DNA of 64,000 nt from an uncultured Roseburia sp. (GCA_947647505.1 CANSKO010000001.1:62001-126000), one strand, 5' to 3'; shown: positions 34,190 through 44,100, counted from the stretch's first letter. Notes: generated from the letters alone by a model not told the origin. Made by a program: numbers and translations.

Positions 34190-35593
34190 TCAGATGAAAA
34201 ACCGCAATTCCACCCTGAAGTGATCGCATTCTTTTTGCAGCCGCATTTCACCATGCATCTTTTCCATCATCTTTTGAACGCTTTTTAAGCCAATCTGCGT
34301 GCTTTCTATCGTTGTGCGCGTCTTTTTTATCCGATTTTTTATCGAAATCACAAGAGATTCTTCGACCGAGACCGAAAGGAAGACGGTTTCTTTTTTATCT
34401 GCATATTTGATAATGTTTGAAAACAGATTGTTGAGCACGCGTTTTACCATAGTTTCATCTGCCGTTGCATGCACAGAGGAAACGTCGGATTCTTCCATAT
34501 CTAAAATGCGAAGCTCTGTCGAAAAGCCTGCCAGACGCAGGAAGTCGGAATGCTCCCGTAAGCTGTCCAGGAAAAACGGAACGGGAAGTTTTGCATGCGG
34601 CGGTATAGGAAGGGTGTCAGCAGCCTCATCGAAAACAAGCGCGTATTCAAACATGCGGTCCGTCATTTCTTTTAAATCGTCCGCTTTTTGCAGACAGCGG
34701 ACGACATATTCCGTCTGCATGTCCGGGCTTCGGTTCAGCCGCAGGATTTCCAGATATCCCTTCAATATGGTAAGCGGCGTGCGCAGATCGTGGGAAAGGG
34801 CGGCGATCAGCTCCTGATTGGATTTGTGCGTTTCCTGTTCCTGTCGGAAATTTTCAGAAAGCGCAGACCGCAGTCTGTCAAGCTCCATCGCCAGAACGCC
34901 GATTTCATCAAGGCCCGCGCTTTTTACGGGCGTTGAGAGGTCGCCGGAGGACATCTGTAAAATCGCCTGCTCCAGACGGACGATGGTTTTTAATTTTTTT
35001 CCAACAAAATACAATATGACGGACAGAAACAGAAACACGCATACAAACAGGCAGAATATGGCATAGGGGACGAAAAAGAAGGCGCTGTGGTAAAAATAGA
35101 CCATCACCTGCGCATAGCCGTTTTGAAATGGGATCGCCATATCGTAGATTTGATTGACGTCCTCATCAATCCAGCGGTACGTGAGCTGAAAAAACGTGTT
35201 GAACGGCTCGCTCCAGAGCATAGCCTGCGGAAAGCAGCCTGTCCGGTATAATCCGTCTTCCAGTCCGTAAATCGCAATGCTGGTATATTCGTCCGCAAGA
35301 GAAAAAAGCGGCTGTATGGCTTCGACGGCTTCTTTGTCGTCTTCGGAATCTGGAATATCGTATTTTAACGCTTCTTTTCGCAGCTTACCGAAAAAGTCTC
35401 CATCCGGCATCGGAAGGAGGAGCGTTTCAGAAGGGAGGTTTTCAGCCAGAAAATAATATACGCTCCATTTTCTGTGCCAGAGAAAGCGGAAGAGCGTAAG
35501 GCAGAGTGCGCCCGTTATCAAAATCAGAAGAAAAAGCTTTGTGCGTATTTTTGTGCGGGCAATGCGTTCCGAGAGCGCGTTCCATTTAATCAA
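34190..35593 (-). CDS. Membrane sensor histidine kinase (minus strand)
   Basis: The 467-residue kinase has membrane helices at about 20-42 and 175-200 with an extracytoplasmic domain of about 130 residues between, a HAMP linker, the H-box AALSHDLRTPLTILKGYLEIL, and an ATPase domain. The N-box (LNNLFSNIIKYAD) is normal, but the usual DxGxG box is replaced by KNRIKKTR and the G2 segment is IGLKSVQKMM, a pattern seen in a VanS-like subgroup. It overlaps its regulator by 8 bases. Transcription converges with the acetyltransferase gene. Confidence 0.9.
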   Translation of the reverse strand: MIKWNALSERIARTKIRTKLFLLILITGALCLTLFRFLWHRKWSVYYFLAENLPSETLLLPMPDGDFFGKLRKEALKYDIPDSEDDKEAVEAIQPLFSLADEYTSIAIYGLEDGLYRTGCFPQAMLWSEPFNTFFQLTYRWIDEDVNQIYDMAIPFQNGYAQVMVYFYHSAFFFVPYAIFCLFVCVFLFLSVILYFVGKKLKTIVRLEQAILQMSSGDLSTPVKSAGLDEIGVLAMELDRLRSALSENFRQEQETHKSNQELIAALSHDLRTPLTILKGYLEILRLNRSPDMQTEYVVRCLQKADDLKEMTDRMFEYALVFDEAADTLPIPPHAKLPVPFFLDSLREHSDFLRLAGFSTELRILDMEESDVSSVHATADETMVKRVLNNLFSNIIKYADKKETVFLSVSVEESLVISIKNRIKKTRTTIESTQIGLKSVQKMMEKMHGEMRLQKECDHFRVELRFFI

Positions 35594-36302
35594 AATGATA
35601 CCCCTTTCCCCAGAATGTCTGGATGAAAACAGGATGCTTTGGATCTGCTTCTATTTTCTGGCGTAAGTTGCGGATGTGCACCATAACGGTGTTGTTTGCG
35701 CCATAGTACCAGGGGTCGTCCCAGATCGCTTCGTAGAGACGCTGCGCAGAAAAAATCTGGCGGCGGTTGGAGGCGAGCAGCCACAGCATTTCGTATTCGG
35801 TGTCCGTCAGCTCTATTTTTTTTCCATGCAGAAAAACTTCCCTTCGTTCGGAATCAATGCTTAAGCCGCGCAGAGAGATCTGTCCGGCGGCAGAAGGCGC
35901 GTTCGTCTGCGCCCCCTTTCCCTGATAGACCTGGTAGCGGCGGATTAACGCTTTCGCGCGTCCAATCAGCTCCGGGTAAGAAAACGGTTTTTCCAGAAAG
36001 TCGTCGCCTCCGCTGGAAAAGCCGAGAATTTTGTCGTTGTCAGTCGTTCTGGCGCTTAAAAAGAGAATGGGGGCATTGCTGACCTCCCGGATGCTCTGAC
36101 ACGTTTCATATCCATTCATTCTAGGCATCATAATGTCTAAGATAATCAGGTCATATTTCTGGTTTTGCACTTCTTTTAAGGCGGTCTGTCCATCGTTTGC
36201 TTCCGTAACCGCAAAGCCCTCTCCTGACAGGAGCGCTTTTATGATTTCACAGATCTCCGGATTGTCGTCTGCAATCAGAATATGCGGCATATCCTGTTTC
36301 AT
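35586..36302 (-). CDS. OmpR-type response regulator (minus strand)
   Basis: Receiver (ILIADDNPEICEIIKALL, phospho-acceptor Asp in LIILDIMMPRMNG, FLSART, Lys in FLEKPFS) followed by a winged-helix domain (LTDTEYEMLWLLA, NTVMVHIRNLRQKIE, FIQTFWGKGYHF). The 238-residue length is typical. Its ATG at 36302 is preceded on the minus strand by AAAAAGGAGGCC. It is the first gene of a two-gene unit with the kinase at 34190, divergent from the DUF1266 gene; a 23-base perfect palindrome lies in its promoter region. Confidence 0.93.
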   Translation of the reverse strand: MKQDMPHILIADDNPEICEIIKALLSGEGFAVTEANDGQTALKEVQNQKYDLIILDIMMPRMNGYETCQSIREVSNAPILFLSARTTDNDKILGFSSGGDDFLEKPFSYPELIGRAKALIRRYQVYQGKGAQTNAPSAAGQISLRGLSIDSERREVFLHGKKIELTDTEYEMLWLLASNRRQIFSAQRLYEAIWDDPWYYGANNTVMVHIRNLRQKIEADPKHPVFIQTFWGKGYHFD

Positions 36303-36390
36303 GCGTCGGCCTCCTTTTTGCGCTGCCGCGTTACGGCGCGTTGTTTTTCTGCCATATGGAATGGTATCGCCTCTATTATACAGGATTTTA

Positions 36391-36413
36391 TGAAAAACAG
36401 GAACTGTTTTTCA
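36391..36413. promoter_or_regulatory. Perfect palindrome in the divergent promoter region, candidate operator
   Basis: TGAAAAACAG and CTGTTTTTCA form 10-base arms around GAA. It lies just upstream of a TATAAT-like -10 (minus strand, about 36375-36380) for the regulator gene. Related AAAAACAGTT copies lie at 36469-36478 and 36524-36533, around the promoter of the opposite gene. Confidence 0.6.
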
Positions 36414-36476
36414 CATTTACCCGTTTCGTTACAACTTTCTAACAGGAAGGGTGTATCATACAGGATGTAAAAACAG

Positions 36477-36506
36477 TTGAAGCCGGCGTCTTTTGCATGC
36501 TACAAT
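36477..36506 (+). promoter_or_regulatory. Promoter for the DUF1266 gene
   Basis: TTGAAG and TACAAT at 18-base spacing, about 45 bases before the start codon. The -35 overlaps an AAAAACAGTT repeat. Confidence 0.55.
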
Positions 36507-36550
36507 ACACAGGAATCTTACAGAAAAACAGTTTATCAGGGAGGTAGCTT

Positions 36551-37375
36551 ATGTATTGGATGCAAAAAGGATTGCATGGCATAGCGCATGCAAAACTGCC
36601 GGAGGGCAGGGGGATCGCTCTTGTGCAGCCGACTTCTGCTATTCTTGGCATAGCCGGCGTAATTATCATTTGTGTAGCTTTTATGGCGGGGATGGTTTTT
36701 CTCATACTTTTGTGGCAGAGATGGATGGGGGAGCGTTTTGGAAGAGAAGTTCCAAAGCCTCCCGAAAAGCCGCTGACGCCGACGCAGAAATTTATTCTTG
36801 CCGCCAGCTCCGTTTCCATTGGCTGTCAGAATAAGTGCGTCATCGACATCTGGGGCACGCGCGCGTCAAAAGAGAGCATGGAAGAGGCCGCACGCGTATT
36901 TGAATGGGGCTGGGGCGAGTTTACCCGTGAAAATGCAATGGAAATGGCGGAATTTTGTCTGAATGACGGTCACAACGTCAAGTATCGGGAATTTTTATCT
37001 GCCGACACGTCGTCTCCGGAATTTTGTGAAAAATATACGGCGTTTCAACGGGGACTTTTTACAGAAATGAAGCAGGCGTATCCGCGGCAGGGCATGCTTG
37101 CATGGGATCTCGTTCGGGTGTTTTCCGTTGTTGGCGGCGCCTATATGGGCGGCTGCATGGATTACGAAGAAGCTGCAAAAATATCGCTGGAAGCGTGCCG
37201 GCGTTTACAGAAGAACTTTTCTTCCTGGGATGATATGGTCGGCAGCTATACGTATGGGTACTGGTTCTGGCGCGGTAAGAAAAGCAAGGACAGGATGCAT
37301 TACTATAAAAGTCTGAAACGGACATGGATTTATGAAATACCGTGGAATACGGAATTAAAAGAAAGCGAACTGTAA
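36551..37375 (+). CDS. Membrane-anchored DUF1266 protein
   Basis: A 274-residue protein with one strong membrane helix (about 29-54), a proline-rich linker, and a cytoplasmic or external domain (about 75-270) of the DUF1266 type: FEWGWGEFTRENAMEMAEFCL, GMLAWDLVRVFSVVGGAYMGG, EEAAKISLEACRRLQKNFSSW, SYTYGYWFWR. The family has no established function; its Trp/Gly-rich pattern is often found in stress- or toxin-associated loci. GGGAGGTAGCTT precedes ATG. It is followed by a response regulator after 40 bases. Confidence 0.8.
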   Translation: MYWMQKGLHGIAHAKLPEGRGIALVQPTSAILGIAGVIIICVAFMAGMVFLILLWQRWMGERFGREVPKPPEKPLTPTQKFILAASSVSIGCQNKCVIDIWGTRASKESMEEAARVFEWGWGEFTRENAMEMAEFCLNDGHNVKYREFLSADTSSPEFCEKYTAFQRGLFTEMKQAYPRQGMLAWDLVRVFSVVGGAYMGGCMDYEEAAKISLEACRRLQKNFSSWDDMVGSYTYGYWFWRGKKSKDRMHYYKSLKRTWIYEIPWNTELKESEL

Positions 37376-37383
37376 CGGGAGAA

Positions 37384-37399
37384 ACGGCCGTAAGGCCGT
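37384..37399 (+). other. Small GNRA-loop hairpin before a response regulator
   Basis: ACGGCC and GGCCGT enclose GTAA, a GNRA-type tetraloop. It lies 11 bases before the ribosome-binding site of the next gene. It may mark an RNA processing or stability element; it has no T-tract. Confidence 0.4.
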
Positions 37400-37415
37400 A
37401 GAAGAAGGAGCATGC

Positions 37416-38066
37416 ATGGCAAACATACTGATCATTGAAGACGAAGAACCCATTAACCGCCTGATTCGGCAGAATCTGGCGCTGTCCGGACACGTCTGCG
37501 ACCAGATTTACGATGGCCTGACGGCAAAGGAACGGTTTACATCCGGCGTATGGTACGATTTGATTATTATGGATGTCATGCTTCCGCATATCGACGGATT
37601 TTCGCTGATGCAGTACGTGGGGGATATGCCCGTTCTTTTCTTAACGGCAAAGAGCCAGCTTTCGGATAAGCTGAGAGGGCTTGGCTCCGGAGCATGGGAT
37701 TATCTGACAAAGCCCTTTGAGATGCTGGAGCTGGTTGCGCGCGTGCATCTCATTCTCAAGAAGACGAAAAAAACAGAAAGCGTAGTCCGCATCGAAGGGA
37801 CAACAATTGATTTACAGGCAAAAAAAGCGACGGTGGACGGGAAGGAAGTGGAGCTGGCCAAACAGGAATTTTCGCTTCTGGAAACGCTGCTTTTGAACAG
37901 GAACATTGCGCTTTCCAGAGAAAAGCTGCTGGAGCTGGCCTGGGGATATGATTATATGGGAGATACGCGGACGGTGGATGTACATATCACAAAGCTTCGG
38001 AAAAAACTGCGTCTTGAGAAGCAGATTAAAACCGTATATAAAACGGGATACCGTCTGGAACTGTAA
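37416..38066 (+). CDS. OmpR-type response regulator
   Basis: Receiver (ILIIEDEEPINRLIRQNL, Asp in LIIMDVMLPHIDG, FLTAK, Lys in YLTKPFE) and winged helix (LAKQEFSLLETLL, TRTVDVHITKLRKKL, VYKTGYRLEL), 216 residues. GAAGGAGCATGC precedes the ATG. It forms an operon with the kinase 17 bases downstream and perhaps with the DUF1266 gene upstream. Confidence 0.93.
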   Translation: MANILIIEDEEPINRLIRQNLALSGHVCDQIYDGLTAKERFTSGVWYDLIIMDVMLPHIDGFSLMQYVGDMPVLFLTAKSQLSDKLRGLGSGAWDYLTKPFEMLELVARVHLILKKTKKTESVVRIEGTTIDLQAKKATVDGKEVELAKQEFSLLETLLLNRNIALSREKLLELAWGYDYMGDTRTVDVHITKLRKKLRLEKQIKTVYKTGYRLEL

Positions 38067-38083
38067 CGGAAGGAAGAGAAGTG

Positions 38084-39466
38084 ATGCGCATCTGGCAGAA
38101 AATATACATCGTCACGCTGATCCTTTTTTTACTGATGCTAAACGCCGGATTATTTCTGACGGCCGGATTTTTCTTTACCTATACGATCGAGCAGGAGAAG
38201 AAGAAGGCGGAAACGGACTGCTATTTCCTCTGTCAGAATCTGGAGCATGATTTTTCTGTTTTAAAGCAAAACGGCCGCTATCAGGAGAGCATTGCGCAGC
38301 TTTTGCTGGAGGGCTATCAGGCGCATTACAGGACGCAGGGCGTTGCGCTTTCTCTGAAAGAAACGGAGCGGGAAGAAGCGCCGTATCTGCGCTGCGATAT
38401 AAGCGGGGGCGGAAAGAAAGCAGAGATTTTTGTGGAACGAAATCTAAACGGGCCGTATGAGGCATATCGCATCCAGTATCGAAAACGCCTGACAGACTTC
38501 GAGGGAGTCTGGAGCATGTTAAAAAAGATGTTTGGAGCAGTCAGCCTTGCGGCGTCGGTTTTGCTCTGTCTGATGCTGTATGCGCTGATGCGGCGTATGT
38601 TGCGGCCATTGGGAAAATTGAATGCAGACGTGGCAAAAATCGCGGACGGCGAATATGAGCTTAAGACAGGAGTGAAAAGCAGAGCGTTCTGGCAGAGCGA
38701 TGAGATTATGGAGCTGTCCTGTAGCGTTGGCAAACTGTCAGAGACCATACAAAAGCAGATCGGGGCGCTGAAGGAGGAAAATGAAAAAAAGCAGCGGCTG
38801 ATGGATAATATGGCGCATGAGCTGAAAACGCCTTTGACCTCGATTTACGGGTACGCGGAGTATTTAAGGTATGCCAGAGCTTCCGAGGAAGAAAAGCGGG
38901 ATGGTCTGACGTATATTATGGAAGAGAGCAAAAGGCTTTCTAAAATGAGTGAGACGATGCTTTCCATGCGTCTGTATGAAAAGGAGGAGCGTCCGGCGGA
39001 AGCGATTGATCTGCATGCGGCCACGGACCATCTGGAAAAAATACTGGCCGTTCCGATGCGGGAAAAGCGTCTGACGATACAAAGAGAATTTGAGATGGAT
39101 ACGGCGTATGGGGAAAAGGAGCTGTTTATCAATCTGTTTCGGAATCTGCTGGAAAACGCCATTTGTGCAAGCCATGCGAATGGTGTCATTATCTTTTCCG
39201 CCCGCATGTGGCAGAAGGAGCAGACGTTTGCGGTAATCGACTTTGGCGCGGGCATGGAGGAGGCGGAATTAGAACGGATTACAGAGGCGTTTTACCGGGT
39301 GGATAAGGCCCGTTCCAGAAACGACGGCGGCGTGGGGCTGGGGCTTTCGGTTGCAGATCTGATTGTGAAAAAGATGCATGGCAGAATGGAATTTTTCTCT
39401 TCGCCCGGAAAAGGAACAAAAGTCCTTCTTTTTTTACAACTTCCTGACAACTGTGTAAAAGGTTGA
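38084..39466 (+). CDS. Membrane sensor histidine kinase
   Basis: About 460 residues: membrane helices at about 8-33 and 147-168, an extracytoplasmic domain of about 110 residues, HAMP linker, H-box DNMAHELKTPLTSIYGYAEY, N-box (FRNLLENAICASH), G1 (DFGAGM) and G2 (GGVGLGLSVADL). All catalytic elements are present. GTG 38081 and ATG 38084 are both possible starts; AAGGAAGAGAA precedes them. Cognate partner of the regulator at 37416. A secreted PepSY-like protein gene follows. Confidence 0.92.
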   Translation: MRIWQKIYIVTLILFLLMLNAGLFLTAGFFFTYTIEQEKKKAETDCYFLCQNLEHDFSVLKQNGRYQESIAQLLLEGYQAHYRTQGVALSLKETEREEAPYLRCDISGGGKKAEIFVERNLNGPYEAYRIQYRKRLTDFEGVWSMLKKMFGAVSLAASVLLCLMLYALMRRMLRPLGKLNADVAKIADGEYELKTGVKSRAFWQSDEIMELSCSVGKLSETIQKQIGALKEENEKKQRLMDNMAHELKTPLTSIYGYAEYLRYARASEEEKRDGLTYIMEESKRLSKMSETMLSMRLYEKEERPAEAIDLHAATDHLEKILAVPMREKRLTIQREFEMDTAYGEKELFINLFRNLLENAICASHANGVIIFSARMWQKEQTFAVIDFGAGMEEAELERITEAFYRVDKARSRNDGGVGLGLSVADLIVKKMHGRMEFFSSPGKGTKVLLFLQLPDNCVKG

Positions 39467-39546
39467 TGATCTGCCTGTAGTATCGTATGGATAACGACAG
39501 GCCGGTCGTAATACATTACGCAGAATATGCGGGAAAGAAGGTTTTT

Positions 39547-40494
39547 ATGAAGAAAAGAAATGTGCTGGTTGTCTGTACCGCGGCAGGACTTTGCCTTGCC
39601 TTTGCACTGCTTTTAGTCGGAGGCATGGGGGTGTATGCGGAAAAAGCGGGAACGCAGGAGGTTAAGCTGGAAGTTAAGACGAGCGAAGACGAGGACGCTC
39701 TGACAAAGATTCTGATGGAAGAGAAGGAACAAAAGGACGTTTCTGAAAAAGGCGCTGCAACGGAGCCGGACGCCGTGTCCAAACAGACGCCCGCATCCTC
39801 TCAGGAAGCGCTGTCAGACGAAGCGCTGCTTAAAATCTGGGAAGCGATGTATGCGGCGTATCCGGGAACGGAAGAGGAGGAGGTCAGACTGGAGGCGGTG
39901 CAGCAGGATGCGCAGGCGCTGAATGAAGATGTGAAGTATACCTGTTATACGCTGGATGAAACGGCGGTTGGCATTTCGGAAATGGGCCTGACGGTTCTGA
40001 AAGAAATACGGCGCCTGTATCCGGGCGATGCGCTGGATGGCTTAAAGATCTGTGAATTAAAGCTGAAGTATCATGTTGGCGCAAACCATGTGCAGTGGGA
40101 AGGGACTTTGGAAAACGATTATGCGCAGACAAAGGAAGCCTGGCGGTCTTATGCATTTGAGGTAGATGTTGCAGACGGAACGCTGCTTTCTTTTGGAAGA
40201 AGCTGTTCGGATCAGAAGAGCAGCGGGAATGCGTTGGCTGCCTGGACGGATGAAGCTGTCAAAGCGCATGCAAAAGAGCTGGTGGAAACGTTTCAGCTTT
40301 CCGGAGAAAAAGAACTGGACTGGTCAGGAGCTGAGATTGCCAGGGAAGCGGATTATCTGGAAAAAGCGGATACAAGGGCAGAATGGACGCTGATATTCAG
40401 AAAAAAAGGAGAGCCGTTTTTCTATTTGTCTTTTGACGCGGAAACGGGGGAGATCAGCAGATACCTTTGGAGGGAAAGCAGTAAAACAGAATAA
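39547..40494 (+). CDS. Secreted or membrane-anchored PepSY-like protein
   Basis: Residues 1-30 form a signal peptide or signal anchor (MKKRNVLVVCTAAGL, ending GGMGVYAE). A charged linker (about 30-85) precedes two domains with the PepSY-type alpha-beta pattern (about 85-215 and 225-315), ending WTLIFRKKGEPFFYLSFDAE. No catalytic motif is visible; PepSY-type domains often inhibit proteases or act in sensing. ATG 39547 follows GGGAAAGAAGG. It could modulate or be controlled by the two-component system just upstream. Assignment to PepSY is tentative. Confidence 0.72.
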   Translation: MKKRNVLVVCTAAGLCLAFALLLVGGMGVYAEKAGTQEVKLEVKTSEDEDALTKILMEEKEQKDVSEKGAATEPDAVSKQTPASSQEALSDEALLKIWEAMYAAYPGTEEEEVRLEAVQQDAQALNEDVKYTCYTLDETAVGISEMGLTVLKEIRRLYPGDALDGLKICELKLKYHVGANHVQWEGTLENDYAQTKEAWRSYAFEVDVADGTLLSFGRSCSDQKSSGNALAAWTDEAVKAHAKELVETFQLSGEKELDWSGAEIAREADYLEKADTRAEWTLIFRKKGEPFFYLSFDAETGEISRYLWRESSKTE

Positions 40495-40496
40495 GA

Positions 40497-40535
40497 AAAA
40501 GCGGCGTCAAATGCGATTACTTTGACGCCGCTTTT
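40497..40535. terminator. Strong bidirectional terminator
   Basis: AAAAGCGGCGTCAAA and TTTGACGCCGCTTTT pair perfectly over 15 bases around a 9-base loop, with A- and T-runs on both sides. It ends the PepSY-like gene on the + strand and could end a minus-strand transcript from 40852. Confidence 0.92.
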
Positions 40536-40822
40536 AAATTATGCTGTCCATTGGCTTTTACCTCCTGCTTGGTTTTCCATCAAATCCGTGAAACGAACGT
40601 TCCATTTTGTTCTCCATGAACCGTTTGGACTGGAATCATATCTGAATACTGCAACTGATCCTCTATCCTGTCTGTGATATGATATTTCATGGTTTCCGTT
40701 TCCTTTTCATTTCCCGTCTCTGGTTTTTGGAAATTTGCCTTTTCATAAGGGCTTTTGGGGTGAATCGTTACGTTTTCATGGGTCTGTACCTCCTGTGTGG
40801 TCTTTGTTTGTTTTGTTGTATT
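40536..40822 (-). other. Possible small minus-strand transcript with tiny ORFs
   Basis: No convincing protein gene is seen in the 608 bases between 40495 and 41102. On the minus strand an open frame (40823 down to 40580, 81 codons) begins at an ATG that lies inside the -10 box of a good promoter, so it would not be fully transcribed from it. Two strong AGGAGG sites each precede only a tiny ORF (3 and 5 codons), and a 36-codon ORF (MKYHITDRIEDQLQY...) ends at 40580. The transcript would run from about 40819 to the terminator at 40497. It may be a small RNA or encode a small peptide. Confidence 0.4.
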
Positions 40823-40823
40823 C

Positions 40824-40852
40824 ATTCTAACGCGAAACAGGAGATTTGTCAA
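40824..40852 (-). promoter_or_regulatory. Minus-strand sigma-A type promoter
   Basis: Read on the minus strand, TTGACA and TAGAAT are separated by 17 bases. A second minus-strand candidate (TTGCGT, 17 bases, TACAAT) lies upstream at about 40908-40936. Confidence 0.6.
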
Positions 40853-41040
40853 TGAAAAATTAGAAAACAAAAGATTAGCAATATTTATAACTGATTCTAT
40901 ATTAATAATTGTATTAATGTTCAGAAAATAACGCAATGAAAAACGAAGAATAAAAGAAAAGGAGAGCGAAAATACATTCTTTTAAAACGGGATTTTGTGG
41001 AAACAAAATTTAGTTTTTAGAAAAAAAGCACAAAATTCAA

Positions 41041-41069
41041 TTGCTTAACTCAGAAAAATGCAATATAAT
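41041..41069 (+). promoter_or_regulatory. Sigma-A promoter of the surface glycosidase-like gene
   Basis: TTGCTT and TATAAT with a 17-base spacer, in a very AT-rich stretch about 33 bases before the start codon. Confidence 0.75.
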
Positions 41070-41102
41070 ATACAAATATAAAGATAAAGCAGGGAGGAAA
41101 AC

Positions 41103-44100
41103 ATGAAAAGAGAAAAGAGAAAATGGAAAGCGGTCCTATGTGTGATCCTGTCAGTAGCAGTGAGCATTCTGGCGATTCCTCTTTCGGAAGAAAGGGTAAG
41201 CGCGTCCGGCGTTCGGGAATATACGATTATGTCGAAAGATACGACCGGGACCACGGATGTGTTTGCATATTATCCGGCGTCGAAATGGAAAGGAGGACAA
41301 CAGATAAATGAATACTTTACCAATCAGTCGGTAGATGCGCAGGTTTCCAATGGCGCTGCGGCTTCCGATATCTATTATACGGTGAAGTTTACAGGGACGA
41401 AGGCGGTTCTGTACGGATATAAAGCGCCCGGACATGGAGCGACCGTAAAAGTTTTCGTGGACGATGAGGAAAAAGGAAGCTTTGACGGCTATGCAGCCCA
41501 GAGGACGTCTAAAGATGTAGAGCTGTGGAGCGTAGATGGCCTGGAAAATACAGAGCATACGTTGAAAGTAGTGGCGACGGGAGGACGAAATGCCGCCGTT
41601 ACAAATGCGGCCAACACACATATCGAGGTGACGAAGGCGGTTATCACGACGCCGGTCGGATCGGCAACGGGGATTGTTTTTGAACGGGACTCCTACAGCA
41701 TCCGAAAGGGAGAGACCATGACGCCTGTATACCGGCTTTTGCCGGAAGGCGCGGCGCAGCCGGAGGATATGATCTTTTCGTCTGCGGACGCTTCTGTGGC
41801 GGAAATCAATGATCAGGCAGTGATTACAGCTACGGGGGAAGGGGAAACGGAAATCACGGTTTCTTCGGAGGAAGGCAATTTTTCAGAAAGCATCCATCTC
41901 ACCGTTTTAAAGCAGCAGGAGGATCTGGACGCTATGTTTGTAGACAGTGGCGACCAGTATCAGCAGAAGGCGTACGAAACGCTTCGGACGGGACAGAAGG
42001 AATATTTCAGGCAGGATGCGGCATGGAAAAACGATACGGCAGTTTCAGAAATTGCGGTCTTAAGCAAAGGGAAAAAGCTTGAGAATGTTTCCGTATGCGC
42101 GACGGATCTTAGAAGCGCATCCGCATCGATTCCGTCTTCTCAGGTTGCGCTTTCTTTTGTAAGAGAAGTAAAGGCATATACAGGGCATGCGGGATGGTAT
42201 GCGGGAAATATGCAGATGCGGCCGCCGACGGGAGACAGAGAGTATTTTCCGGAAGTGATTTATTCCGGCGATCCGGTTTCGATGGACAAAGAAAAACTGC
42301 AGCTCATATGGGTGGAAACGTCCATTCCGGAAAATACGCCGGCCGGCATATACAAAGGAACGATCACGGTTTCCGCCGAAAATACGGAGGATGTCGTAGA
42401 GCTGGAGTATGCGGTGGAAGTGCAGAATGTAACGCTTCCTGATCCGGAAGAATATTCTTTTGACGTAGAGTACTGGAGCCATCCATACAATGTGGCGTAT
42501 TATTATGAGGTTGAGCCGTTTTCGGAAGAACATCTTGCGCTTTTAAAGCAGCATATGGAGCTGTACAAGAGCCTCGGCGGACATGCCATTACAGCGAGCA
42601 TTGTTGAAGAGGCATGGAACGGACAGACGTATGGCGGAGGGAATGACATCCATTATCCGTCGATGATTCAATGGAAGAAGAAAGCAGACGAAAGTTTTAC
42701 GTTTGATTATACGAATTTTGACAAATGGGTAGAGTTAAATCTTGAAATAGGAATTGCGGATAAGATCATCTGCTACAGCATGATGCCCTGGAACAATGTC
42801 GTCCGATATATGGATGAGGCTTCCGGCACGATGATGCAGATGCAGGCGCAGCCTGGCAATGCAACGCAGTATGCGCAGGTATGGCAGCCGTTTTTGGAGG
42901 ACTTTGTGGCGCATCTGGATGAGAAAGGCTGGTTTGACAGGACGTACATCGGTTTTGATGAACGCTCGGGCATGGAGACCGCCCTTGATCTGATTGATTC
43001 CATTCGGAATAAGGATGGAAAGGCATTGCAGAAGTCAGCGGCATTCAATGACTTTAGAACCAATAAGGCGGTCTTTGACCGACTGGATTCGGCATCCGTA
43101 GGATTACAGCAGATTCGTGATAATTTACAGGCGTTTAAGGAGCAGGTGACGTCCAGAAGAGAAGGCGGAAAGGAGCTGACGCTGTATACGGCGACGGAGC
43201 ATGTGCCAAACAGCTTTACAAAATCCAACCCGGTAGAGAGTTACTGGACGATTCTGTATGCAGGCTCTTTGAATACGACCGGCTTTTTGCGTTGGGCATA
43301 CGACGCATGGGTGGAAGATCCGTTAGAGGAATCCACACACTGGTCGTTCCCGGCCGGCGACTGCTTTTTGGTGTATCCGTCGGAAAAAGACGCGGAGGTA
43401 AAAGAAAGCAAGTTTTCCGTACGTCTGGCGAAGCTGAACGAAGGCGTGCGGGACGTCAATAAGCTGTATCTGATGCGGGAAGAGTATCCGGAGCTGGGAG
43501 CGAAAGTCGATGCGATTCTGCGCAAGGTAAAAGGCGACAGGATAGGAGATTACGCATACAGCGTTATGGCGAAGACCGACAGCTGGGGGCGCGAGGCGAA
43601 ATGGCTCACAGAAGAAGGGAAGCAGGATATGCTTTCCGATATGGCTGTTGTAAAGCAGGAGATTTATGCGCTTTCAAAAGAATATGAAGCGAAAAAGCAT
43701 CCGGACGCGATACAGGAGATTGCGATACTTGGAGCGGATAAGAACGAATTCCGGAGAGGCGAGACGCTGCAGCTTTTGGCGCAGACAAAGCCTCTGACGG
43801 CGGCACAGTCTGAAGTCATATGGAGCAGCGACAATCCATCGGCGGCGTCTGTGGATGAGCAGGGCCTTGTCACCATGAAACAGGGTGGAAAGGCAGTTAT
43901 TACAGCAGCGTCGGCGGAAAATGCCAACATTATGCAAAGCATTGCGATTGAAGTGGTTCTGGAAGAAGGAGAAGAAGAGCTGATCGAGCAGACGGAAGCG
44001 GCGCTCAGTCTGTCGAAGGCCGATTATACGGCGGATACGTGGAAAGAAGTGGAAACGGCGCTGGCAGCGGCGGAGGCTCTTTTAAAGAGGGCGGATTCTA

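Noticed and set aside
39494-39509. ACGAC...GTCGT partial palindrome before the PepSY-like gene
   Set aside because: Arms of only 5 bases with an imperfect centre; expected by chance in a window this size.
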